A DNA stretch of 6,611 nucleotides. It comes from Opitutia bacterium. Lineage in GTDB: Bacteria; Verrucomicrobiota; Verrucomicrobiia; Opitutales; JANYDI01. Below, piece after piece: positions 1-5,756 of the stretch. The notes under the pieces are model-generated. The model was not told the origin of the DNA. It searched no databases and was given only the letters and a program-made list of their open reading frames with translations. Position numbers and translations under genes: made by a program. The DNA lies in assembly GCA_025363695.1 (NCBI GenBank), contig JANYDI010000151.1:1-6611 (forward strand). Direction: 5' to 3'. The stretch's first letter is position 1; each line of letters begins with the position of its first letter.

Positions 1-25
1 GGGGCGCAAGCGCCCCTTAGCCCTT
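1..25 (-). repeat. Partial copy A of the multi-hairpin repeat family
   Basis: The first 25 bases are the exact reverse complement of positions 2180-2204, which begin repeat copy B. The visible part contains the GC-rich hairpin 1 (7-bp stem GGGGCGC/GCGCCCC with an AA loop) and the conserved tract that carries the glgB stop codon. Read in the direction of glgB, it starts at the penultimate codon. The rest of the copy lies outside the window, so its length cannot be judged. Its hairpin bases match copy B and differ from copies C and D. Confidence 0.8.
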
Positions 26-2167
26 CTTCCACTTAAACACCAAGCTCGACAGCCCTGGCAAAGTCATCTCCAAGCACGCGGGTTGGTCGTCCCAGGAGCG
101 GTCCAGGCTTGTTAGACCGCCTAGGTTGCCCAGGCCACAACCGGCATAGATACTGGCGTCGGAGTTGAAGCATTCTTGCCAGTAGCCGCTTTGGGGGACG
201 CCGACGCGGTAATGCGATCGTGTTACGGGCGTGAAGTTCCCGATATACAAAAAGATTTCGCCGGCCCCGAAGCGCAAAAAGCTGATCACGCTGTTTTGGG
301 AATCATGACAGTTGACCCAGGCAACGTTGCGGGGATCTCCCTCGTGGGCAAAAAGCGCGGGGGTTTGGGTATAGAGGCGGTTCAGGTCGGCAACGAGACG
401 CTGAATTCCGGCATGATGCGGGTGCTCTAGTAGGTGCCAATCGAGGCTGCGGTTATGGTCCCACTCAGCCACCTGGCCCCATTCGGAGCCCATGAAGAGG
501 GTTTTTTTGCCGGGCCAAAGCCAAAAATACACGTAGAGGGCTCTCAGGGTTTGTGCCTTTTGCAAAATATCAGCCCCGGACATTTTTCCCAGTAAGGAGC
601 CTTTGCCATGGACGACTTCATCGTGCGAAAAGGTCTGCATAAACTGCTCACTGTAGTGATAAAGCATGCCAAAAGTGAGCTGGTTATGGAACCATTGGCG
701 ATAAATCGGGTCTTTTTTGAAGTAGCTCAGGATATCGTGCATCCAGCCCATGTTCCATTTAAGGTCAAATCCTAAGCCGCCTTCCTGCGTGGAGCGACAC
801 ACGCCGTTCCAGGAAGTCGACTCCTCGGCAATCATCAGGGTTCCCGGGTAATAATGTTGCACAAGGCCATTGACGTGCTTCAAAAACGCCAGGGCCTCGA
901 GGTTTTCCTTGCCGCCATAGGGGTTGGGCACCCAGGCATCGGAGTCCCGCGCATAATCAAGATATATCATTGAAGCCACCGCATCTACACGCAGGCCATC
1001 GATGTGATAACGGTCAAACAAAGCCAGCGCAGAGGCCGTCAGAAAAGCCTTGACCTCGTGGCGGCCATAATTAAACACAAGAGTGCCCCATTCCTGATGC
1101 GTACCTTGGCGCGGGTCCTCGTGTTCGTACAGGTGCGTGCCATCAAACTGAGCCAGGGCGAAACTGTCTTTAGGGAAATGCCCGGGTACCCAGTCCAGAA
1201 TAACCCCAATGCCGTTTTGGTGTAACGTATCCACCAGGAACATAAAGTCCTGAGGCGTTCCGTAGCGATGGGTAGGCGCAAAAAACCCTGTAACCTGATA
1301 ACCCCAAGAGCCTTCGAAGGGATGCTCGTTAAGCGGTAAAAACTCCACATGCGTGAAGCCCATTTGCTGGATATAAGGCACTAATTCAGCGGCCATTTCA
1401 CGATACGTCAGGGGGCGCTTGTCAGGCCTATGGCGCCAGGAGCCAAAATGCAGCTCATAGATCGCAATAGGTTTATCGATAGTATCAGCACGTTGGGCCA
1501 TCCAATCGGCATCTCCCCAAGCATACCCTTCTACGGAATGCACCACCGAGGCATGTCCAGGCGCTCCTTGACAATACGTGGCATAGGGGTCGCTTTTGAG
1601 GAACATGTGCCCTTGGTGGTCGAGCTCGTACTTATACAGCGCTCCCGCTTGCACGCCCGGGATAAAAAGCTCCCAAACGCCCGAAGCCCCTAGCGAGCGC
1701 ATCAGGTGCCTGCGGCCATCCCAGGTATTAAAGTCCCCCACCACGGATACTCGCCGTGCCTGCGGCGCCCAGACCGCAAAGCCAATGCCCTCGATCCCCT
1801 CGCACACGCGTTTGTGGGCTCCCAAAACGCTGTATATGCGGTGGTGGTTTCCCTCGCTAAACCAGAGCAGGTCGTCCGGAGTCACCGTAGGCCAAAAGCG
1901 ATACGGGTCCTCTGTAACCCACGTATGGCCCTGCTGTTGCAGCTCAAACCGATACACAAGCGGGAGCCCTCGGCCCTCCAAGAACACCTCAAATACCCCC
2001 GCAGGATGCATCCTGCTCATCGCATGCACGGTCCCCCCCGGCTCCAGCAAGCAACACATTTCCGCCTCTGCAAAAAACGCCCGCACCCGCACCCCATTCC
2101 CATAGGCGTGCGCCCCCAGGACTCTATGCGGGTCCGCATGGCGTAGGTTTATCAAATCGTCTAGCAT
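17..2167 (-). CDS. glgB: 1,4-alpha-glucan branching enzyme GlgB
   Basis: This cytoplasmic glycogen-synthesis enzyme cuts an alpha-1,4-glucan chain and rejoins the piece through an alpha-1,6 bond. It has 716 residues, close to the usual ~730. An N-terminal beta-sandwich region (about 1-100) is followed by a CBM48-type module (about 125-215, with FAVWAPQARRVSVVGDFN) and a GH13 barrel. Seen motifs are DWVPGHF (325-331), GLRVDAVASM (391-400, nucleophile D395), IAEEST (acid/base E448) and FSHDEVVHGK (D516). The 53- and 121-residue spacings from the nucleophile equal those of E. coli GlgB (D405, E458, D526). Active-site residues are all present. The N-terminus LDDLINLRHADPHRVLGAH fits the family, so this start is right, but no Shine-Dalgarno sequence precedes it and repeat copy B begins 12 bp upstream. 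The TAA stop and last glycine lie inside repeat copy A. It is co-directional with floA and the 137-aa gene, but ~560 bp of palindromes separate it from them, so separate expression is possible. The overall sequence resembles chlamydial GlgB from memory. Confidence 0.97.
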   Translation of the reverse strand: MLDDLINLRHADPHRVLGAHAYGNGVRVRAFFAEAEMCCLLEPGGTVHAMSRMHPAGVFEVFLEGRGLPLVYRFELQQQGHTWVTEDPYRFWPTVTPDDLLWFSEGNHHRIYSVLGAHKRVCEGIEGIGFAVWAPQARRVSVVGDFNTWDGRRHLMRSLGASGVWELFIPGVQAGALYKYELDHQGHMFLKSDPYATYCQGAPGHASVVHSVEGYAWGDADWMAQRADTIDKPIAIYELHFGSWRHRPDKRPLTYREMAAELVPYIQQMGFTHVEFLPLNEHPFEGSWGYQVTGFFAPTHRYGTPQDFMFLVDTLHQNGIGVILDWVPGHFPKDSFALAQFDGTHLYEHEDPRQGTHQEWGTLVFNYGRHEVKAFLTASALALFDRYHIDGLRVDAVASMIYLDYARDSDAWVPNPYGGKENLEALAFLKHVNGLVQHYYPGTLMIAEESTSWNGVCRSTQEGGLGFDLKWNMGWMHDILSYFKKDPIYRQWFHNQLTFGMLYHYSEQFMQTFSHDEVVHGKGSLLGKMSGADILQKAQTLRALYVYFWLWPGKKTLFMGSEWGQVAEWDHNRSLDWHLLEHPHHAGIQRLVADLNRLYTQTPALFAHEGDPRNVAWVNCHDSQNSVISFLRFGAGEIFLYIGNFTPVTRSHYRVGVPQSGYWQECFNSDASIYAGCGLGNLGGLTSLDRSWDDQPACLEMTLPGLSSLVFKWKKG

Positions 2168-2179
2168 GGTAAAAAGTTA

Positions 2180-2309
2180 AAGGGCTAAGGGGCGCTTGCG
2201 CCCCTTAGGATCCCCTTTCGATGGCGATTTATTAAAATATTACATATTTTAATAAATCGCCATCGAGAAGCATATACTAAGGCCCATCCGGATCGCTTCG
2301 CGATCGAAT
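2180..2309 (+). repeat. Multi-hairpin repeat, copy B
   Basis: Three hairpins follow one another. Hairpin 1 (2185-2208) has an 11-bp GC-rich stem and a TT loop. Hairpin 2 (2219-2265) is a perfect 22-bp stem with a TAC loop. Hairpin 3 (2291-2305) is GATCGC-TTC-GCGATC. Outer segments around hairpin 2 (2203-2211 and 2274-2282) also pair with one mismatch. The copy aligns along its full length with the reverse complements of C (2621-2754) and D (3146-3274). It lies immediately upstream of the glgB start in the opposite orientation to that gene, and fills the place where glgB expression signals would be expected. Confidence 0.88.
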
Positions 2310-2331
2310 ATAAGGATTTGTTTTATTTATT

Positions 2332-2397
2332 AAAACCACAAAATGAGAGCCCTGAAGGGGCGAATGCTTGTCAGCCCAGGGCTTTAGCCCTGGGTTT
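2332..2397 (+). repeat. REP-like doublet, left copy
   Basis: It contains two short palindromes: GCCC-TGAA-GGGGC, then CCCAGGGC-TTTA-GCCCTGGG. Sequences of this style (GAGCCCTGAAGGGGCGA followed by a CCCAGGGC palindrome) resemble REP elements that are mobilised in trans by REP-associated tyrosine transposases (RAYTs). That resemblance is from memory; no such transposase is in the window. Positions 2333-2397 match the reverse complement of 2533-2597 without a mismatch. Confidence 0.75.
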
Positions 2398-2414
2398 GGC
2401 ATGGAAAAAAGATT

Positions 2415-2440
2415 TAGAGCCCTACAGGGGCGATTCATTA
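2415..2440 (+). repeat. Inner arm of the nested palindrome, left
   Basis: This 26-bp segment contains TAGAGCCCTACAGGGGCGA, a diverged version of the first palindrome of the REP-like doublet (GAGCCCTGAAGGGGCGA). It pairs with 2490-2515 with one mismatch (GATTCA against TGAGTC). The segment is therefore both a degenerate direct repeat of 2347-2363 and an arm of the inner stem. Confidence 0.7.
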
Positions 2441-2489
2441 AACCTGATATATTGCCCATAGTTGATTTTTAGATAAATTTGATACATTT

Positions 2490-2515
2490 TAATGAGTCGC
2501 CCCTGTAGGGCTCTA
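2490..2515 (-). repeat. Inner arm of the nested palindrome, right
   Basis: This is the inverted partner of 2415-2440, with one mismatch in 26 bp. The ~49 AT-rich bases between the two arms (2441-2489) form the unpaired centre of the composite element, and I recognise nothing in them. Confidence 0.7.
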
Positions 2516-2532
2516 GTTTGTTTTTTACCCGT

Positions 2533-2598
2533 AAACCCAGGGCTAAAGCCCTGGGCTGACAAGCATTCGCCCCTTCAGGGCTCTCATTTTGTGGTTTT
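2533..2598 (-). repeat. REP-like doublet, right copy (inverted)
   Basis: This is the exact inverse of 2332-2397: the CCCAGGGC palindrome comes first, then GCCCCTTCAGGGC. Absence of any mismatch over 65 bp contrasts with the diverged flanking copies B and C. This suggests either recent duplication-inversion of the inner part or gene conversion between the arms. Confidence 0.75.
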
Positions 2599-2620
2599 GA
2601 TAAGTAATTATAGTGATTAG

Positions 2621-2754
2621 ATTCGATCGCGAAGCGATCTGTGGGGGGCTTAGTATCACCCTCCCCGATAACGATTTACCTAAAATGCGCTAGCATTTTA
2701 GTAAATCGCTATCGGAAAGGGGATCCTAAGGGGCACGAGTGCCCCTTGGCCCTT
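2621..2754 (-). repeat. Multi-hairpin repeat, copy C
   Basis: Read on the minus strand the order is hairpin 1 (2728-2747, 9-bp stem, variable bases CAC/GTG), hairpin 2 (2665-2715, with a bulged base and a GCTA-type loop), then hairpin 3 (2625-2639, GATCGC-GAA-GCGATC on the plus strand). Outer segments 2649-2657 and 2722-2730 pair with one mismatch. The copy overlaps the last eight codons and the stop of the 137-aa gene. Confidence 0.88.
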
Positions 2755-3139
2755 TAAAAATCTCCATCAGCAGCACCCTTACTTGCTGAGGCTTCTTTAG
2801 CGCCTGGCGTAGGAGCACCGCCGTGCTGGGGCTTTTGGGAAGGCAGGGAGCCTGGGGGAGGGTGGCGGCCTTGGCTTTCAGTTCTTGGGCCTTGGCTTGT
2901 AAGCGGCGGATTTCCTGACGTTGGGCTTCTAGGGGGTCGGGGCGGGCGGCTTCTTGGATTGCAGCGGGCTTGAGTGCAGCAGTGTTGGCCTTGCGTTTTT
3001 GTTCTACGAGTTGGCGTGCGGCTTCAAACTCAGTTTGTTGAGGATCCCGTGTGTCCCGGGGAAAGGCATCGGACTTTGCTTTTTTCCTAAGCGCCCTGAT
3101 AAAAGATACCAAAAAAATGATTATAAAAATAAACTTCAT
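2726..3139 (-). CDS. Small membrane-anchored coiled-coil protein of unknown function (137 aa)
   Basis: No firm family name can be given. The chain starts with one hydrophobic helix (residues 2-16, FIFIIIFLVSFIRAL) followed by a basic stretch, so it is probably a single-pass inner-membrane protein with a cytoplasmic body. Heptad-like charged segments lie at about 36-52 and 68-92. The C-terminus LLRQALKKPQQVRVLLMEIF plus GPRGTR resembles a short motif (LRxAxxxxEILGPPxxLR type) that I recall at the end of small proteins in PVC and related bacteria; this is memory, not a search. The reading frame is open upstream to 3217, but those 26 extra residues are encoded by the hairpins of repeat D, so I place the start at 3139. 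No Shine-Dalgarno sequence precedes that start. Residues 130-137 (GPRGTRAP) and the stop are encoded by repeat C. It lies 151 bp behind floA on the same strand, which makes a FloA-associated membrane role plausible but unproven. Confidence 0.7.
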   Translation of the reverse strand: MKFIFIIIFLVSFIRALRKKAKSDAFPRDTRDPQQTEFEAARQLVEQKRKANTAALKPAAIQEAARPDPLEAQRQEIRRLQAKAQELKAKAATLPQAPCLPKSPSTAVLLRQALKKPQQVRVLLMEIFKGPRGTRAP

Positions 3140-3145
3140 AGCTTT

Positions 3146-3274
3146 GATCGCGAAGCGATCTGTGGGGTGCCTTGTATCACCTACCCCGATAGCGATTTTC
3201 CTAAAATGCGCTAGCATTTTAGAAAATCGCTATCGGAAAGGGGATACAAGGGGAGCAAGCTCCCCTTGGCCCTT
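3146..3274 (-). repeat. Multi-hairpin repeat, copy D
   Basis: Read on the minus strand: hairpin 1 (3247-3268, 10-bp stem with variable bases AGC/GCT), hairpin 2 (3186-3236, a 15-bp perfect stem, one bulged C, then 8 bp around a four-base loop), hairpin 3 (3146-3160). The outer segments 3170-3178 and 3243-3251 pair perfectly over 9 bp. It fills nearly all the space between floA and the 137-aa gene: it begins 17 bp after the floA stop codon and ends 6 bp before the next start codon. Confidence 0.88.
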
Positions 3275-3275
3275 C

Positions 3276-3293
3276 CCTCCTTCCTTCCTCCTA
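3276..3293 (-). promoter_or_regulatory. Orphan tandem Shine-Dalgarno sequence behind floA
   Basis: On the minus strand the floA stop codon opens TAGGAGG (3287-3293) and is followed by AAGGAGG (3276-3282). Both are near-perfect complements of the 16S rRNA 3' end. No start codon follows at a normal distance: repeat D begins at once, and the next gene starts about 137 bases further on without its own ribosome binding site. I infer that this site once served the 137-aa gene and was cut off by insertion of repeat D. Confidence 0.55.
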
Positions 3294-4304
3294 CGACGGG
3301 TTAGCTTCTTCGGGTTCGCCGGCGATGGAGGAACGCATGGCGGTATCGGCCTCCATATTTTTCATGCGATAATAGTCCATGGAGCTCATTTTTTGGGACA
3401 TCAGCGAGTGGGCAAAGGCGAGGGGGACCTGGGCTTCGGCCTCGACGACCTTGGCCTTCATTTCTTGGACTTTCGCCTTCATTTCTTGTTCTAGAGCAAC
3501 GGCGGCTGCTCGGCGGATTTCCGCTTGGGCCTGAGCCATGTTTTTGTTGGCTTCGGCTTGGGCTTCTTGGAGTTGGGCACCGATGTTTTCACCGACATCG
3601 ACGTCGGCAATGTCGATGGAGAGGATTTCGTAAGCCGTCCCAACATCTAAGCCTCGGGCTAAAACAACTTTGGAGATGCGATCGGGGTTTTCGAGTACAA
3701 ACTTGTAGCTTTCGGCGGTCCCGATGGTGGTGACGATGCCTTCGCCTACACGGGCAATGATGGTTTCTTCCTGAGCTCCGCCGACAAAGCGGTCCAAGTT
3801 TGTACGTACCGTGACGCGAGCCTTGACTTTGACTTGAATGCCGTCCTTGGCCACGCCGTCAATGGTCGTGCGTCCGGACTGCGGATTTGGGCAATCAATC
3901 ACCACGGGCGTCACGGAAGTATTGACCGCCTGGGTGACGGTTTTTTTGGTGCCCTTGGTAGCCAAATCAATCGCACAAGCCCGGTCCCAGCTCAGGCCAA
4001 TGCCCGCCTTCAGGGCTGCAATCATCGCCTGCGTGGTGGCCACAACGTCGCCTCCAGCCAGGTAGTGCGCCTCAAAACGGTCGGACTCCAGCAATACGCC
4101 TGCCTTAGCGGCCGTAATGCGCGAGTCGACGATAATCGAGTGCGGAACCCCGCGTAAACGCATCGCTATCAAAGTCGGGATACCCACCGGAGCCCCTGAA
4201 AGGAGCGCTCGAAGCCAAACACTAAAAAACGAAAACACCACCGCAGCCAAAGCAAGCAGCAGCAACCCAAGTCCAATAAACAAAACATTTCCTAAACCAG
4301 CCAT
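3291..4304 (-). CDS. floA: Flotillin-like protein FloA (UPF0365/YqfA family)
   Basis: Bacterial flotillin; it forms oligomers in membrane microdomains and is thought to help organise membrane proteins and fluidity. It has 337 residues, about the length of B. subtilis FloA (331). One N-terminal hydrophobic hairpin or helix (about 5-30) is followed by the family-typical segment IPTLIAMRLRGV (42-53), an SPFH/PHB-type domain (about 150-235, GIQVKVKARVTVRTNLD and VGTAYEILSIDIADVDVGENIGAQLQ) and an Ala/Glu/Lys-rich coiled-coil stalk (244-295, QEAQAEANKNMAQAQAEIRRA). The C-terminal tail is polar. The start at 4304 precedes the hydrophobic segment directly and fits the family; its ribosome binding site is weak. 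floA is often next to an NfeD-type gene (yqeZ), which is not in this window. It is probably the first gene of the minus-strand group and shares a ~126-bp divergent intergenic region with the 441-aa gene. Confidence 0.95.
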   Translation of the reverse strand: MAGLGNVLFIGLGLLLLALAAVVFSFFSVWLRALLSGAPVGIPTLIAMRLRGVPHSIIVDSRITAAKAGVLLESDRFEAHYLAGGDVVATTQAMIAALKAGIGLSWDRACAIDLATKGTKKTVTQAVNTSVTPVVIDCPNPQSGRTTIDGVAKDGIQVKVKARVTVRTNLDRFVGGAQEETIIARVGEGIVTTIGTAESYKFVLENPDRISKVVLARGLDVGTAYEILSIDIADVDVGENIGAQLQEAQAEANKNMAQAQAEIRRAAAVALEQEMKAKVQEMKAKVVEAEAQVPLAFAHSLMSQKMSSMDYYRMKNMEADTAMRSSIAGEPEEANPS

Positions 4305-4306
4305 AA

Positions 4307-4319
4307 TAGAGATTCTCTA
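4307..4319. other. 13-bp palindrome just upstream of floA
   Basis: TAGAGATTCTCTA is a perfect palindrome around one central base, two bases upstream of the floA start codon. Its position would suit an operator or a leader hairpin that shields the ribosome binding site. A palindrome this short can arise by chance, so no regulator is proposed. The remainder of the intergenic region must contain the floA promoter, but I see no convincing -35/-10 pair for it. Confidence 0.3.
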
Positions 4320-4406
4320 CCGGTAGTGTGTCATACCCTTCAGTAGGGTTCAAGAACATTTATTGCTGAGGGTGAAGTTTTTAAAATATGGGATTGAATT
4401 ATCAAA

Positions 4407-4412
4407 TATAAT
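4407..4412 (+). promoter_or_regulatory. Possible -10 element for the 441-aa/193-aa operon
   Basis: TATAAT matches the sigma-70 -10 consensus exactly in an AT-rich stretch 18 bases before the start codon. No good -35 box is visible 16-18 bases upstream. If used, transcription would start at about 4419 and the leader would be only ~12 bases. Confidence 0.4.
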
Positions 4413-4422
4413 GTGCAATGAT

Positions 4423-4428
4423 AGGGGG
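4423..4428 (+). promoter_or_regulatory. Ribosome binding site for the 441-aa gene
   Basis: AGGGGG ends two bases before the ATG at 4431. The distance is short, but this purine run favours that start over the internal methionine at residue 68. Confidence 0.45.
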
Positions 4429-4430
4429 AT

Positions 4431-5756
4431 ATGACCTCTTCTGTTTCACCAGGTAGCCCGCGTTCAAGCATAGAACGCCAAAATTCAAAAACAAATCTGA
4501 CTCCTGAACCTGATGCTTCTTCGATTAGTCGTGGAGTCACTGCTCCAACGCCAACTCAACCGCCTGCTGCCGCAGCAGCAGCGCCGCAGCCAACGCCTCA
4601 AACGCCCCAAACCAACATCGAAGAACGGGTCATGAAGGCTGCTTTTGTTAGTAAAAAAACAAAACAATTCAAGGCTCCCCAAAAACACGGTTACACCCAC
4701 TATGCCCTTAAGTGGGGTGGTAAGCGTACCAAGGAAGTACTAGGTTTTGTTAAGTCAGGGATGTCGTTTGGTAAAGCTGTTAACGTAATGGCGGGAGCGG
4801 GTGAGGCATTGAATGCCTTAGCGGGTGCATCAGGCGGAGGAGCAATAGCCGTGGCAGGTATTGGAAGCACGCTAAAGACGGCAGAAGAACTTCATAAAGT
4901 CCTAAAATCTGCTAAAAACGTCAAAAAAGTTTTAGAAAGACGTCGGGAGGCCTTAAATGAAGTAAGTAAATACAGAGATAACGCTGAAAACCAAACAGAT
5001 CCTGCTGAAAAGCAAAAACTAGAACATTTAGCCTGTGTAGCTACGCTATTGGCCAAACGACAGACCCGAGCTAGGGCCTTTGTTGCCTTGTTTAGCGGAA
5101 CTGCTGGGCTAGGATCCATGCTTACAGCAAGCACAGGGGCGGTTTTGTTACAGGCAAGTGTCATAGGCATAGGCACCATGGGTGCCATCGCTAGCAGTGC
5201 CACGGGCGTTGGTCTCGTCGTCCCAGCAGCAGCGATGGGACTCTGCTTGTACGAGACCATCAAGTACGCGCGTAATAAAAAGAAGGAAAACTTTTGGGAA
5301 TACACGCTCCACGTGGCAGATAAGGCAGCGACAGGAGCGCCGCAAGGCGATAACGAAAAAAATCACCTGGATGCCGTAAAGGCAAGGCTGTTGAAAAAAG
5401 GGTCTTTGCCTGCTGTAGGGAGTTTTATCGGTAAGGCTGGAGACGAAGACGCCTTAAGAATAAAGCAAGTTGCCTTCAATCAGTGCTTGCAAAACAGCAA
5501 TAATTTTGCTATCGAATTCCTAATCGAGACACTCAAGGAGGAATACTTACAAAAAAATCTCCAGCCGGGCACGAATGAGTATCCACCGCTTTCCGCACAT
5601 AAGCTACTCGAAACCATGGGCTTAGAGAAGGGAAATCGCCATGTGCAGGGAAGCCTGGATATTATCGAAAAAATGCTTGTTCCTGGCGAAGACCCTGAAG
5701 GGTTTCTCAATGACTTCCTTCGCAAGTGCCTCGGCTTACCTACTAAAACCTTATGA
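4431..5756 (+). CDS. Candidate secreted, membrane-active effector or translocator (441 aa)
   Basis: I do not recognise a named family. Residues 1-65 are low-complexity and rich in Ser, Thr, Pro, Gln and Ala (for example PPAAAAAAPQPTPQTPQ), with no classical signal peptide; disordered N-termini of this kind are typical of type III substrates. A Gly/Ala-rich amphipathic stretch lies at 113-147 (MAGAGEALNALAGASGGG), followed by a charged helical region (150-214). Then come two adjacent hydrophobic segments (about 216-240 and 243-274) with many small residues, ending in a basic KYARNKKK. The C-terminal part (285-441) is soluble and helical. This resembles translocator or inclusion-membrane-type organisation, but the loop between the segments is very short. 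The downstream gene overlaps by 4 bp (ATGA) and looks like a chaperone, which is the main support for secretion. Alternatives: a pore-forming toxin, or an integral membrane protein unrelated to secretion. The gene itself is certain; the function is not. Confidence 0.85.
   Translation: MTSSVSPGSPRSSIERQNSKTNLTPEPDASSISRGVTAPTPTQPPAAAAAAPQPTPQTPQTNIEERVMKAAFVSKKTKQFKAPQKHGYTHYALKWGGKRTKEVLGFVKSGMSFGKAVNVMAGAGEALNALAGASGGGAIAVAGIGSTLKTAEELHKVLKSAKNVKKVLERRREALNEVSKYRDNAENQTDPAEKQKLEHLACVATLLAKRQTRARAFVALFSGTAGLGSMLTASTGAVLLQASVIGIGTMGAIASSATGVGLVVPAAAMGLCLYETIKYARNKKKENFWEYTLHVADKAATGAPQGDNEKNHLDAVKARLLKKGSLPAVGSFIGKAGDEDALRIKQVAFNQCLQNSNNFAIEFLIETLKEEYLQKNLQPGTNEYPPLSAHKLLETMGLEKGNRHVQGSLDIIEKMLVPGEDPEGFLNDFLRKCLGLPTKTL

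Larger units (their letters stand above)
2180..2754. repeat. Composite ~575-bp nested near-palindrome between the 137-aa gene and glgB
   Basis: This is the only long gene-free stretch in the window. It is a symmetric nest centred at about 2465: copy B faces copy C, inside them a 65-66-bp REP-like doublet faces its exact inverse (2332-2398 against 2533-2598), and inside those a 26-bp arm faces another with one mismatch (2415-2440 against 2490-2515). All four arm pairs share the same axis within about two bases. No transposase or other credible reading frame lies inside, so it is a non-autonomous structure, either a MITE-like element or repeats stacked by successive insertions. A transcript through it would fold into one long hairpin. 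Confidence 0.85.

Noticed and set aside
1004..1350. Open frames on both strands inside glgB
   Set aside because: They overlap the catalytic core of an intact glgB, have no expression signals and look like translations of the wrong frame.
2277..2459. 60-codon open frame on the minus strand inside the composite palindrome
   Set aside because: It is made of REP-like repeats and has no ribosome binding site or protein-like character.
2180..2754. CRISPR array, because of regularly placed palindromes
   Set aside because: The repeats are inverted, differ in sequence and have no set of equal-length unique spacers; no cas genes are present.
2180..2754. Insertion sequence
   Set aside because: No transposase frame lies between the inverted arms and no target duplication is evident. 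At most it is a non-autonomous element.
3140..3217. Upstream extension of the 137-aa protein (26 more residues, starting MLAHFRKIAIGVG)
   Set aside because: All of it is encoded by hairpins 2 and 3 of repeat D, and it would place a polar segment before a clear N-terminal membrane helix.
3247..3268. Hairpin 1 as a standard intrinsic terminator of floA
   Set aside because: The GC-rich stem is suitable but no U-tract follows on the transcribed strand, so termination cannot be claimed.
4485..5305. Minus-strand open frames opposite the 441-aa gene
   Set aside because: They are shadows: the plus-strand frame has a start signal, a coherent domain layout and a coupled downstream gene.
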